A DNA stretch of 64,000 nt, from the NCBI RefSeq assembly GCF_004337695.1, contig NZ_SJXJ01000007.1:49009-113008 (forward strand). The letters run 5' to 3'. The notes beneath the pieces are model-generated. The model was not told where the DNA came from and ran no database searches. It saw only the letters and a list, made by a program, of their open reading frames with translations. The translations under genes and the position numbers were made by a program. Shown here piece after piece: positions 45,135 to 53,751 of this stretch. Each line of letters begins with the position of its first letter. Position 1 is the first letter of the stretch. Origin of the DNA: Tenacibaculum sp. M341 (lineage in GTDB: Bacteria; Bacteroidota; Bacteroidia; Flavobacteriales; Flavobacteriaceae).

Positions 45135-47988
45135 ATTTTAAACCTAAAGTTAAACGTCTACCATAAAATTCTACTTGCATAGTTCTTTCTTCTATTCCTT
45201 GATAAAAACGTAGTGGTTGATTGGTTAAATTTGTTATGTCGGCATAAAAACGAAGATTTTTGGTAATTGCATAGCCCACATTAAAATCTAAGAAAAACTG
45301 TTTATCATAATAACGATCTTCAAACTCATTTTTTCCAAACTCATCAACATAAGCATCAGAAAAATTCGCTGAAATACGAGCTGTTAATTTCCCATCATCG
45401 TATCCTAATGAACCATTAAACATATTTGGAGCAGTATTAGGTAATTCTAAATCATCACTTCTGTCATTAATTCCATTAGCTTCAGAAGTTAAGAAAGTAT
45501 AGTTTGCGTATACACTAAAGTTTTTAGTAAAACTAGGTAAGAAGTTTAATTTTTTTTGGATAGCAATTTCAGTACCTAAAACAGTAGCGTTATCACCATT
45601 TTCTGGTTTTAGAACTGTAAAACCATTAGTGTCTTCACCTAAAGTATCATCAGTAGCTTCAAAGAAAGAAACAAAAGAAAAATCTCTAATATCTTTGTAA
45701 AAAGCACCAACAGAAATTAAACCAATATCTTTAAAATAATGTTCAGCAGTTAAATCGAAGTTCATAGATTTAGCTGGCTCTAAATTTGGATTTCCTAGTT
45801 GAATTTCATCATCTTCTCTTACAATGTTTCTGAAAGGAACCAATTCAACATAATTAGGTCTTGCAATAGTGTTTGTATAAGCAAATCGAATAACGCTGTT
45901 TGGTGTAAAGTTGTATTTTAAATGTAGATTGGGTAAAATATTTGTATAAGACCCTTCATCGGTAGTAGGAGAGAAGTTTTGAAAATCTCCATCATCATCA
46001 AAATTAATAATGTTTCCTGTAGCAGTTGTTTTAGTATGTTCTACTCTAACACCAGCAAGTATTGTAAATTTATCAGAAAGCTTTTGCTCAGTCATAATAT
46101 AACCAGCGTACACGTTTTCTTTGGTTAAAAAGTTTTCTCCTAAGAATTCGTCATATACAGGATCTGCATCATTACTGTTTAAATTTAAGTTACCCAACCA
46201 CCTCTCATCAGCATAATTACCGGCTTGGTATTCTTCACCCACTAAAAAATCAGGATTGGTGTAGTCTTTTGTAGGAACCAAACTTAAAGTTGGATAGATG
46301 CCTTCTAAATCATATTCAAAAAAGTTGTTATTTCTTTTCTTCTTTTTTAAACGAGTTCTAGCTCCAAATTTTAAAGAACCGTCTTTACTATTAAATAGTT
46401 GCAGAGGTAGTTTAAAATTAACAAAGAGGTTAAAGTCTGTTTCATTAGTGAATTTGTTTTCTTCAGTAATTTCTTTGTATTCAAAATTACTTGAGTCATT
46501 AGCTTCGTCAATGTTTAAAGGAGTATAAATAGGAATTCTAGGATTTGAGTTATTGTTTTTAATAGTATACTCACTTTCAAAACTAGCATAACGCTCATTT
46601 AAACGTTCTTCTGAAGCTTCTGCATATGAAAAAATCCAGTCAGTTTTTAAATTTCCAAATAAATGATCACCACCAATAGTATAGTTTTGCATTCTTTGAT
46701 CTTCTAAACGACGATTTTTATTTCTGTTGTTATTAATTCCTCCTTTAGATTCACGAGATACTTCTACAGGAAATCTTGTTAAGTTGTTTTCTGTAGATAC
46801 TACAAAATCGCTAGCTTGAATATCATCGCCATCTAAAATCTCCTGTTTTAATCTAAAACGATTTTCTCTGTCGTCACGCCAGTTGTACATTGATTTAAAA
46901 TATAAGCTATTGTTATCATCTAACTGAAAATCAAAATTAGCAGCAATACTTCTTCTAATTCGTTGAACAAAATAGGTTCTTTGCTGAAATTCTTTGGTGT
47001 ACGGATTTACATCTACTTCTTCTAAAATATCTTCACCATCAGCATCTTCAACTCCTGTATTGTATTCAAATTCATTGTCCCATTCAGCTTCAATGTTGTG
47101 AGAAGCAAAATCAGTATCATTTATTGAGGCAGAAACCATCCATCCAAATTTTTTATTTTCAGTTCTGTCTCCTACTAAAAAAGAACCATTTAAAATTCTC
47201 TTATCAGTAATAAAGTTGATACCAGCTCCTGCGGTGGCAGACAATCTAAAGTTTTGAGGAGCTGTTCTAGTAATTAAATTTATAGAGCCTCCTAAAGCAT
47301 CTCCATCCATGTCAGGTGTAACTGCTTTGTTAACTTCAATTGTTTGTATCATATCAGACGGAATTAAATCCATCTGAATATTTCTATTGTCTCCTTCTGC
47401 TGAAGGAATTCTGCTACCATTTAAAGTAACAGAATTTAATTGAGGAGATAATCCTCGAACAATTACATTTCGAGCTTCACCTTGATCTACTTGCATGGTA
47501 ATACCTGGAACTCTTTTTATGGCATCTCCAATATTGGCGTCTGGAAACTTACCAATTTGGTCGGTAGATATTACGTTTGTAATATTAATGTTAGATTTTT
47601 GTTTGTTAATAGCTTTAGCTTCGCCTCCAATAGCTGTTGAAATGGTAACTTCATTTAATATTGTAGAATTAGGTTTCATTACTAATTTTACAACAGAAGT
47701 TTGATTTTCAATTACCGTTACTGTTTTTTCAATGCTGTCATAGCCTAAAAAAGTAACTTTTAGTTGTTGTTCGCCAATAGGAACATTCACAATAGTAAAG
47801 TTTCCATCGAAATCAGAAATACTTCCTTTTTTTAAATTTTGAATAAGAACACTAGCGCCTGGTACATAAATTCCGTTTTCATCTGTAATAATACCTTTTA
47901 TGTTTCCGGTTTGTGCAGTTATTTGATTGTAGCTACAAAGAAAAATAACTGAAAATAGTAAGAGTTTTAAATAGTTTAACCGCCCCAT
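45118..47988 (-). CDS. TonB-dependent receptor coupled to phytase
   Basis: This 956-residue outer-membrane receptor has a signal peptide (to ITAQ, residue 26) and then a carboxypeptidase-like regulatory domain (NIKGIITDENGIYVPGASVLIQN). The plug has ISTDQIGKFPDANIGDAIKRVPGI and NVIVRGLSPQLNSVTLNG. A 22-strand-type barrel ends GRRLTLGLKYDLF. No SusD-like partner lies nearby, so it is not a classic SusC/D pair. Overlap with the phytase gene suggests uptake of inositol phosphates or a breakdown product. That substrate is inferred only from the neighbour. Confidence 0.92.
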   Translation of the reverse strand: MGRLNYLKLLLFSVIFLCSYNQITAQTGNIKGIITDENGIYVPGASVLIQNLKKGSISDFDGNFTIVNVPIGEQQLKVTFLGYDSIEKTVTVIENQTSVVKLVMKPNSTILNEVTISTAIGGEAKAINKQKSNINITNVISTDQIGKFPDANIGDAIKRVPGITMQVDQGEARNVIVRGLSPQLNSVTLNGSRIPSAEGDNRNIQMDLIPSDMIQTIEVNKAVTPDMDGDALGGSINLITRTAPQNFRLSATAGAGINFITDKRILNGSFLVGDRTENKKFGWMVSASINDTDFASHNIEAEWDNEFEYNTGVEDADGEDILEEVDVNPYTKEFQQRTYFVQRIRRSIAANFDFQLDDNNSLYFKSMYNWRDDRENRFRLKQEILDGDDIQASDFVVSTENNLTRFPVEVSRESKGGINNNRNKNRRLEDQRMQNYTIGGDHLFGNLKTDWIFSYAEASEERLNERYASFESEYTIKNNNSNPRIPIYTPLNIDEANDSSNFEYKEITEENKFTNETDFNLFVNFKLPLQLFNSKDGSLKFGARTRLKKKKRNNNFFEYDLEGIYPTLSLVPTKDYTNPDFLVGEEYQAGNYADERWLGNLNLNSNDADPVYDEFLGENFLTKENVYAGYIMTEQKLSDKFTILAGVRVEHTKTTATGNIINFDDDGDFQNFSPTTDEGSYTNILPNLHLKYNFTPNSVIRFAYTNTIARPNYVELVPFRNIVREDDEIQLGNPNLEPAKSMNFDLTAEHYFKDIGLISVGAFYKDIRDFSFVSFFEATDDTLGEDTNGFTVLKPENGDNATVLGTEIAIQKKLNFLPSFTKNFSVYANYTFLTSEANGINDRSDDLELPNTAPNMFNGSLGYDDGKLTARISANFSDAYVDEFGKNEFEDRYYDKQFFLDFNVGYAITKNLRFYADITNLTNQPLRFYQGIEERTMQVEFYGRRLTLGLKYDLFK

Positions 47989-48140
47989 TTTTATGTTTTT
48001 TAAGTTTGGCTAAAACTATTTAATCGTTTTATCTAAAATGTTTCTTGAAAAATAAATTAAGGTTTTTAAAATGAAAACCGAAGATGTGTTTTAACTATAT
48101 TTTTACTTTAATTTAAACTGATGAATTAATATTGGAATTT

Positions 48141-49604
48141 TTAAAGAGTGGACTTCTTCTTTTTGTGTTTTTTCTTGTTCCATTTTCTTTTAAGAAATCG
48201 ATAGCCTAAAACAGTTCCAGTAAAACTAACGATGGTACCACCAATTAATAAAAAGAAAAGAACAATATCCCATAAAGGTCTATTCCAAGCAAGAAATGAA
48301 AAATCTAAACTATGTAAACCATGATAAATCCAACGTTGAATTCTGTTTTTAGTAGCGCATTTATAAACTACCTTGGTGGTTTTAGGATTGATATAGTAGC
48401 TGATTTTATTAGTAGTATTAACTCTTATAATAGGTAATTCTTTTGTGTTATGCCTACTGTAATAGTAATTATCGTATTCATTTAATAAACTAGTATTGGT
48501 AACTTTATTATTTGTATTGAAAGATTGAATGCTTACGCTGTATTTTTCAGTATCAGGTATCTCACCAAGTTGGTTTAAATTATGCAATTGAGATGAGGTG
48601 TTCAAATGTGTAATTGAAAAAACATCATTGTCAAATAAGGTGAAATTAGCTTCTTGAATTTTTTGATGATTGGTTTTAGCTAAAAAGTTATTCCAGATTT
48701 TAGGAGAGATGTCAGATAGTAAAAAATCTCCTTTTTGCCATTCATGTAATTCTGATTTAGTTAAACTAGTGCTAGGAGTCCAGCTAAAGGGAGTCATACT
48801 CATCCATCCACTAAAAATCCAAGTGCAAACAAAAGTTCCGAAGAACAGACCAAAATAATAATGATAGTTATACCATTTATTTTTAAAACGTTTGAATTTA
48901 GCATTTGGTTTTTTCTTGTACCTAACAATTCCTGTTACCATACCGGTAACAACCATTAAAAAACCAAGGCTAGATAGCCAAACAATTAATTGAAACCAAA
49001 GTGTGTTGTGAATTCTAATATCTTTAAAGTAAATCCAATGAGGAATAGCACCTAACCACGACCAAAACCTTTCTGAAACAGTATTGGTAGCTAAAACTTC
49101 ACCTGTAACAGAAGAAATATAAGTATATGTTTTGTTTGAATTGTTGAAAGAGACCTTGTAAATAGGCATGTGTTTTAGAAAACGTGTTCTAGGAATCCAT
49201 TGGTCTAATTCTGTAAGTTTTGTGAGTGTTGCATCTGAATTGATTTTTAAATTTTCTTGAGCTATTGAAAGTGCTGTTGAATCAGTAATATCTACCATTT
49301 CTCCATTGTCACCATATTTAGAAATGATTTTTCCTGATGAAGTTGTTAAATGAAAAACAGGTCTTTGTAATTGAAAATTTAAAGATAAATTATGAATAGT
49401 GTCTCTATTGTTGTTTTTAAAAACAGAGTTAGGACTTAAAATGCTGTCTATTTGTTGCTGAGGAAGCATTGCTCTTTGTTGATTTTTACTCAAAAAAGGA
49501 AATGTATGGTACATCATAACAAATCCTGATAAAAACCAAATAAGAAATAAAACACTAAAAAAAGTGCCTAGCCAGTGATGCAAAGAAATTATTTTTTTTA
49601 TCAT
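48141..49604 (-). CDS. PepSY-domain membrane protein (possible reductase)
   Basis: From the ATG at 49604 this is a 487-residue inner-membrane protein with four helices: residues ~10-32, ~200-222, ~248-268 and ~450-475. PepSY-type periplasmic segments lie between them. Histidines suited to haem binding sit in SLHHWLGTFF, IPHWIYFKDIRIHNTLW, YNYHYYFGLFFG and RWIYHGLHSLDF. PepSY-TM proteins beside TonB receptors include periplasmic iron-siderophore reductases such as FpvG and FoxB. The GTG at 49619 lies inside the terminator stem-tail and is an unlikely start. Its position after a riboswitch-controlled receptor raises the possibility of a cobalamin or corrinoid role. Confidence 0.85.
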   Translation of the reverse strand: MIKKIISLHHWLGTFFSVLFLIWFLSGFVMMYHTFPFLSKNQQRAMLPQQQIDSILSPNSVFKNNNRDTIHNLSLNFQLQRPVFHLTTSSGKIISKYGDNGEMVDITDSTALSIAQENLKINSDATLTKLTELDQWIPRTRFLKHMPIYKVSFNNSNKTYTYISSVTGEVLATNTVSERFWSWLGAIPHWIYFKDIRIHNTLWFQLIVWLSSLGFLMVVTGMVTGIVRYKKKPNAKFKRFKNKWYNYHYYFGLFFGTFVCTWIFSGWMSMTPFSWTPSTSLTKSELHEWQKGDFLLSDISPKIWNNFLAKTNHQKIQEANFTLFDNDVFSITHLNTSSQLHNLNQLGEIPDTEKYSVSIQSFNTNNKVTNTSLLNEYDNYYYSRHNTKELPIIRVNTTNKISYYINPKTTKVVYKCATKNRIQRWIYHGLHSLDFSFLAWNRPLWDIVLFFLLIGGTIVSFTGTVLGYRFLKRKWNKKKHKKKKSTL

Positions 49605-49640
49605 AAAAAAAAGAAGCACTACCTGTTTAAGATAGTGCTT
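49605..49640 (-). terminator. Terminator between the receptor gene and the PepSY gene
   Basis: A stem AAGCACTA/TAGTGCTT (49614-49621 with 49633-49640) is followed on the minus strand by C and eight T (49605-49612). The U-tract directly abuts the PepSY ATG, and the receptor stop is only 6 bp before the stem. Confidence 0.75.
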
Positions 49641-49646
49641 TAAGTT

Positions 49647-51986
49647 TTAGAAGTTATAGCTAATATTTACTTTGTAGTTTCTTCCCTGACCAACAAAAAA
49701 CTGACGGTCATAAATTGCATCTGTAAAATACAGTTCATCTGAAATATTGTTAAGGTTGAATCCTATTCTTACTTTTTTTGCTTGATAGTAAATTGTACCA
49801 TCTAAAGTTGTGTAAGCAGGTAATTCAAAAGTATTGCTAGAGTTTGTGTAATTGCTATCAACATAATTACCACCAAGTCCAATACCAATTCCTTTTAGTT
49901 TTGGTGTTTGAAAATCGTAGTTTATCCAGAAGTTAGCGCTGTTTTTAGGAGCAAAACGGAGTTGGTTTCCAGGAGTAATGGTTTGTAATGTTTCATCATA
50001 TGATCTAACTTTTGCATCTACATATGCGTATCCAGCTTTAGCATACAATCCTTTTAATGGTTGAGACTCAATATCTATCTCAAAACCTTTAGAATCTGCT
50101 TCACCAATTTGTCTAAAATCATCTACACTTGTTCTTTCTACAATGTTATTTTTTAACATATAATAAGTAGAAAGAGTTGCTGTAAATAAATTTTTCTTTT
50201 GAAATTTTACACCACCTTCAACTTGATACCCTTCTTCAGGATCGAAAATTGTTCCATCTGGCGCAATTCTTCTAGAAGGTTTAAAGTAGTTAGAGTAAGA
50301 TCCAAAAAAACTAAGAGTATTTTTAATAGGTTGGTATACTAAACCAGCTCTGTATGTAAAAGCATCAGAAGGAATATTTGTTCTGTCTCCGTTTGTTATT
50401 ATATTTCTGTTATTGTCTACAGTATCTCTATAGTAAGTACCTTCAAAAATATCATATCTTAATCCAATTAAAGCTTTTAATTTATCAGAAAACTCTAACC
50501 AATCTTGTAAGTAAAATCCGCTAACAGATTCGTCTGTAACATCCACTCTTTCATCTACAGGTTCTATGTGCCCTTGATTTAAAATAGGATTTTGAACAGA
50601 AATAGTTGTAAAAGTTCCAGGTCCGATAACGCTACCTCTAAAAGTTTTACGATCTAAATAGCTGAAAGAATTACCTAAAAGTAATTTATGTTTAATGCTT
50701 CCAGTAGTAGTTGTGTAGCTAAAGTCTAATTGATTTTGAAGTGTTTTAGTTTGATGGTTAAAATAGAAAGGAAATGCTCTCGTTAATTCATCTTTTGTAC
50801 TGTTAAATTCTAAAAATTCAGTAGATAAATAATCAATATCATCATCAGAATAAGAAAGAAGATTTGTTAGTTTGAAATTACTGTTAAACTCATGAGTATA
50901 TTTTAATTGAAAATCAAAACGTTTGTGTTTTAGATAATCTTGAGGATCGTTATATCTTGTTTCAGGATCCATTCCAGAAACTAGAGATCCGTCATCATCA
51001 ACAGGAATTCCTGTATCTGTATCGTACTTGTCGTTGTTTGCTTGAACATAAAATTCAAATGTGTCTTTACTAGTTGGTGTGTATTCAAAAGTAAAAGAAC
51101 CATTATTAGTAGCTACTCCATAATCTCTCCATCCATTGGTTCTTGTCATACCAAAATCAGCTCTGTATCTTAATTTTTCAGAAATAGCTCCGCCAAATCC
51201 TGCAGACATATTGTAAGTATCAAAGCTACCATAAGAAACATTGAAGTTACCTTGAGAAACATTAGTTGGCTTTTTTCTAACAATATTGATGATTCCTCCC
51301 AAAGCAGAATGCCCATATAAAACACTAGCCGGTCCTTTTAAAACTTCAATTCTTTCAACATTGGCTAAGTTAGTTGTTGGTGCACTAGTAGAAATATTAT
51401 GTCTTTCATCTCTTACTCCGTCAACAAGTAATACAAAATTATTAAATCCACGAATTCTAAAGGTTTGAAAACCTCCGTATCTGTTAATAGGTCTTACACC
51501 AGTAGCACTTTTAACAGCATCTCCTAAATCACTTACATTACGAAGCTGTAAAATTTTATTATCAATACTGTTTGTTGTAATCGGTGCATCTATATCTTTT
51601 ATAGGTAGCTTTCCAACACTTAATATTTCTTTTTTAAATGTTCTTTGATTGGCATCAATATTTACTTCTTCTAAAGCAATGTCTTGTTTTTGTAACAAGA
51701 TAATCAAAGGTGATTTTACTGTAGAGGTATTTATTTTTTGTTGAAGTGTTTTGTATCCAATTTTAGAAAACCTGAGTGTTTTATGGTTTTCAGGAATTGT
51801 AATGGTATAATTACCATCAATGTCTGTGGTGGTTCCTTTTGTTAAATTGTTAATGATAATTGAAACGTCAGGAATAGCTTTGCCTGTTTTAGCGTCTTTA
51901 ACGATTCCTTTAATTGTAGTGTTTGATTGTGCTATGGCAAAAATAGACCATAACAAAAACACACTGCATAATACTAATCTTTTCAT
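49647..51986 (-). CDS. TonB-dependent siderophore-type receptor under riboswitch control
   Basis: This 779-residue receptor has a signal peptide (to FAIAQ, residue 19) and a carboxypeptidase-like domain (TTIKGIVKDAKTGKAIPDVS). The FhuA/FhuE-type plug shows NVSDLGDAVKSATGVRPINR, FRIRGFNNFVLLVDGVRDE and VERIEVLKGPASVLYGHSALGGIINIV. The barrel ends GQGRNYKVNISYNF. Homology alone would call a ferric-siderophore receptor. The 5' leader is a cobalamin riboswitch, so expression is expected to fall when cobalamin is plentiful. The ligand may therefore be cobalamin, another corrinoid or a cobalt chelate. No btuCDF genes are nearby. Confidence 0.92.
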   Translation of the reverse strand: MKRLVLCSVFLLWSIFAIAQSNTTIKGIVKDAKTGKAIPDVSIIINNLTKGTTTDIDGNYTITIPENHKTLRFSKIGYKTLQQKINTSTVKSPLIILLQKQDIALEEVNIDANQRTFKKEILSVGKLPIKDIDAPITTNSIDNKILQLRNVSDLGDAVKSATGVRPINRYGGFQTFRIRGFNNFVLLVDGVRDERHNISTSAPTTNLANVERIEVLKGPASVLYGHSALGGIINIVRKKPTNVSQGNFNVSYGSFDTYNMSAGFGGAISEKLRYRADFGMTRTNGWRDYGVATNNGSFTFEYTPTSKDTFEFYVQANNDKYDTDTGIPVDDDGSLVSGMDPETRYNDPQDYLKHKRFDFQLKYTHEFNSNFKLTNLLSYSDDDIDYLSTEFLEFNSTKDELTRAFPFYFNHQTKTLQNQLDFSYTTTTGSIKHKLLLGNSFSYLDRKTFRGSVIGPGTFTTISVQNPILNQGHIEPVDERVDVTDESVSGFYLQDWLEFSDKLKALIGLRYDIFEGTYYRDTVDNNRNIITNGDRTNIPSDAFTYRAGLVYQPIKNTLSFFGSYSNYFKPSRRIAPDGTIFDPEEGYQVEGGVKFQKKNLFTATLSTYYMLKNNIVERTSVDDFRQIGEADSKGFEIDIESQPLKGLYAKAGYAYVDAKVRSYDETLQTITPGNQLRFAPKNSANFWINYDFQTPKLKGIGIGLGGNYVDSNYTNSSNTFELPAYTTLDGTIYYQAKKVRIGFNLNNISDELYFTDAIYDRQFFVGQGRNYKVNISYNF

Positions 51987-52053
51987 TTTAAGAAAAAAAG
52001 TTTTGTGCAGGTAATTTGTAGAAAATACTACAGTAATGTAGTTTTTATTTTCT

Positions 52054-52072
52054 AACTCTTTACCCGAGAGTT
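52054..52072 (-). promoter_or_regulatory. Riboswitch expression-platform hairpin (L13-like)
   Basis: AACTCT/AGAGTT closes a 7-nt loop whose CGGG (minus strand) can pair with CCCG in the aptamer's GTTCCCGCAAC loop. This is the kissing-loop (L5-L13) geometry known for cobalamin riboswitches. It lies 68 bp before the ATG. Confidence 0.65.
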
Positions 52073-52087
52073 ATTAATTATGTTAAT

Positions 52088-52226
52088 GATTTATGGCAGG
52101 TCTCCTGACTTAGTTCCAAAATATCGCCTTCCCATTTATTAGACAGTGGCATATAGATATTTTGTTTGTTATGAACTTTACAGTTGCGGGAACAGTTTTG
52201 GATTTGCACCAAATTCCCTTTTAATC
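52088..52226 (-). promoter_or_regulatory. Cobalamin riboswitch aptamer
   Basis: Read on the minus strand, the leader holds the conserved blocks in order: GGGAATTTGGTGCAAATCC, AACTGTTCCCGCAACTGTAA, ATGCCACTG, GGGAAGGC, and the B12 box AGTCAGGAGACCTGCC. GATT/AATC can close the outer stem. It lies about 100 nt upstream of the siderophore-type receptor ATG in the same orientation. It should shut off expression when adenosyl- or methylcobalamin is bound. Confidence 0.93.
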
Positions 52227-52259
52227 TTTATTCTCATAAAAAACCAAAAAAATCAGCGG

Positions 52260-52267
52260 CAAATGTA
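52260..52267 (-). promoter_or_regulatory. -7 element for the riboswitch leader
   Basis: TACATTTG on the minus strand fits TAnnTTTG and lies 34 nt before the aptamer. No good -33 TTTG is present 19-20 nt upstream. Confidence 0.45.
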
Positions 52268-52338
52268 GTCTTTTTTATGTAACATAGGTTAAGATAATGT
52301 TGTTTAAAGATGGTTGTTTGTTGCAGAGTTAAAAAAAG

Positions 52339-52369
52339 AACCGTTCATTTGAAACAAAATGAACGGTTT
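52339..52369 (-). terminator. Terminator of the HTH regulator gene
   Basis: A 12-bp stem AACCGTTCATTT/AAATGAACGGTT (52339-52350 with 52357-52368) with A-runs to its left lies about 70 bp past the regulator stop, before the riboswitch promoter. Confidence 0.7.
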
Positions 52370-52439
52370 AAGTAAGTTGTAGTATATGAAAGTAAAATTA
52401 AATATATATGCAGTAGTTTTGGTGTTTATAAAATTGTTT

Positions 52440-53321
52440 CTAGCAAAGTTCTTCTCGTTCAATTTTTATAACATAATCAATAATCTTTTGACCAGATTTA
52501 AGTTTAAGTTTTTTGCGTAAACGATATCTTGCAGTTTTTAAGCTTCCTGGAGAAATATTAAGAATATTAGCAGCTTCTTTAATGCTTAAGTTTAAACGAA
52601 TTAAAGAACATATTTTTAAGTCGTTAGCGTTTAAATCTGGGTGTTTAGAAACTAATTTGCTATGTAGACCAGATAGTGTTTCTTCAAAAAAGAATTTAAA
52701 ATGTTCCCATTCTTTATCTATATGTAGGTTTTCTTTACCAATATTAATAAGCTCTTTAATGAGTTGTTGCTCTTCTGTAGAAGAAGAAGTTTTTTCAAGT
52801 CCTCTAGCTAGCGAAAAAACTTTATTAATAATTTCATTTTTTTGCTGGAAATTGAATGCGTAAGAAATGAGTTGTTTGTTTCTAAAATCTATTTTTTGTT
52901 CTAACTTTTCTTCTTTTTTTAGTAAACCTTCTCTGTGAATATCTAGTTCTCTTAATCTTTCAGAAAAGACACTTTTGTAATAATAAATTATGAAATAAGA
53001 ACTGGTTAAAAAGAATAAAAAAAATCCAATGATAATCAATTTGTTTTTAAAGTTAATATTGGATAGTTTGTTCTTGTTACCATGTAAAAATTGGCTTTGA
53101 ACTCTAAAGAAGAAGTATCCTACATTTTTATTCAGTGTTAAGATTTTCTCTTTTAAGGGAGTATTTTCAATTAAATTGACATTAGTTTTTGAATCTAATT
53201 TAAATAGAAGTTTGTTTTGACAATACAATTGTTGGTAAAAACTAATGATGAGTATTATTAAAATTTTTTTTCTCTTTTCAATTAAAGATGTAACTCTTTT
53301 TAGTGTTAGGATTATTTTCAT
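52440..53321 (-). CDS. Membrane-anchored LuxR-like HTH regulator lacking sensor TPRs
   Basis: The protein has 293 residues. An N-terminal hydrophobic stretch (residues ~20-34) and a true TM helix (about 93-112, IIIGFFLFFLTSSYFIIYYY) bracket a short ~55-residue outside loop. A coiled coil (LKKEEKLEQKIDFRNKQLIS) and a C-terminal helix-turn-helix (LSIKEAANILNISPGSLKTARYRLRKKL, near residues 240-267) follow. Bacteroidota have many TPR-TM-HTH regulators; here the sensory TPRs are missing. It is divergent from the porP operon and its promoter region carries a direct-repeat site also found before porP and before the giant protein gene. It is likely their regulator, but direct evidence is absent. Confidence 0.78.
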   Translation of the reverse strand: MKIILTLKRVTSLIEKRKKILIILIISFYQQLYCQNKLLFKLDSKTNVNLIENTPLKEKILTLNKNVGYFFFRVQSQFLHGNKNKLSNINFKNKLIIIGFFLFFLTSSYFIIYYYKSVFSERLRELDIHREGLLKKEEKLEQKIDFRNKQLISYAFNFQQKNEIINKVFSLARGLEKTSSSTEEQQLIKELINIGKENLHIDKEWEHFKFFFEETLSGLHSKLVSKHPDLNANDLKICSLIRLNLSIKEAANILNISPGSLKTARYRLRKKLKLKSGQKIIDYVIKIEREELC

Positions 53322-53396
53322 CTGAAATTTGGTTTTTATAAATTTTGTTTGGTCTGACCAATAAAAAGAAATAATCTAAAAAACAGTAGAAAACCC

Positions 53397-53415
53397 AGTG
53401 GACAAAGGGGGGACA
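53397..53415 (-). promoter_or_regulatory. Direct-repeat operator before the regulator gene
   Basis: On the minus strand it reads TGTCCCCCCTTTGTCCACT: two TGTCC half-sites 11 bp apart. A -7-like TTTTATTG (53359-53366) lies 30 nt downstream, 37 bp before the regulator ATG. Confidence 0.5.
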
Positions 53416-53590
53416 GGTTTTAATTTATGGTCACAAAAGAGCCTTTATTTATTTATATAGTGATCATTTAATTGTTAATTACTTGTTGTTTAGTTGTTTA
53501 TGTTGTTGGTCAAAAGCAAGTGTTTTTACCTTAATAAAAATAAGTTTGTAATTGTATAACTAAGCACTTGTAACTTAATGATTACCTATC

Positions 53591-53608
53591 TGTGCCTTTT
53601 TGTGCACC
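53591..53608 (+). promoter_or_regulatory. Direct-repeat operator before porP
   Basis: TGTGCCTTTTTGTGCACC holds two TGTGC half-sites 10 bp apart. A -7-like TATCATTG at 53640-53647 begins 31 nt after the site ends, about 105 bp before the porP ATG. Confidence 0.5.
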
Positions 53609-53751
53609 TGTTTTTCAAGGTCAAAAACCCTGTTCTCTTTATCATTGCATACATGTTTATGTTTTTAATTTAAAGCTTACTCTTCATTATAGTAACAGTA
53701 AAATGAAAGAGGAATACTTTAAGAAATTGAAAAATTAGATTGTGTATAAGA

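Noticed and set aside
45118-51986. The two TonB-dependent receptors as SusC members of polysaccharide utilisation loci
   Set aside because: No SusD-like lipoprotein or glycoside hydrolase set accompanies either one. The neighbours are a phytase and a PepSY protein.
52027-52042. Hairpin ACTACA/TGTAGT between the riboswitch and the receptor ATG as a terminator
   Set aside because: The stem is only 6 bp and the following tract (ATTTTC) is too short for a convincing terminator. Control may instead act on translation or through the 52054-52072 hairpin.
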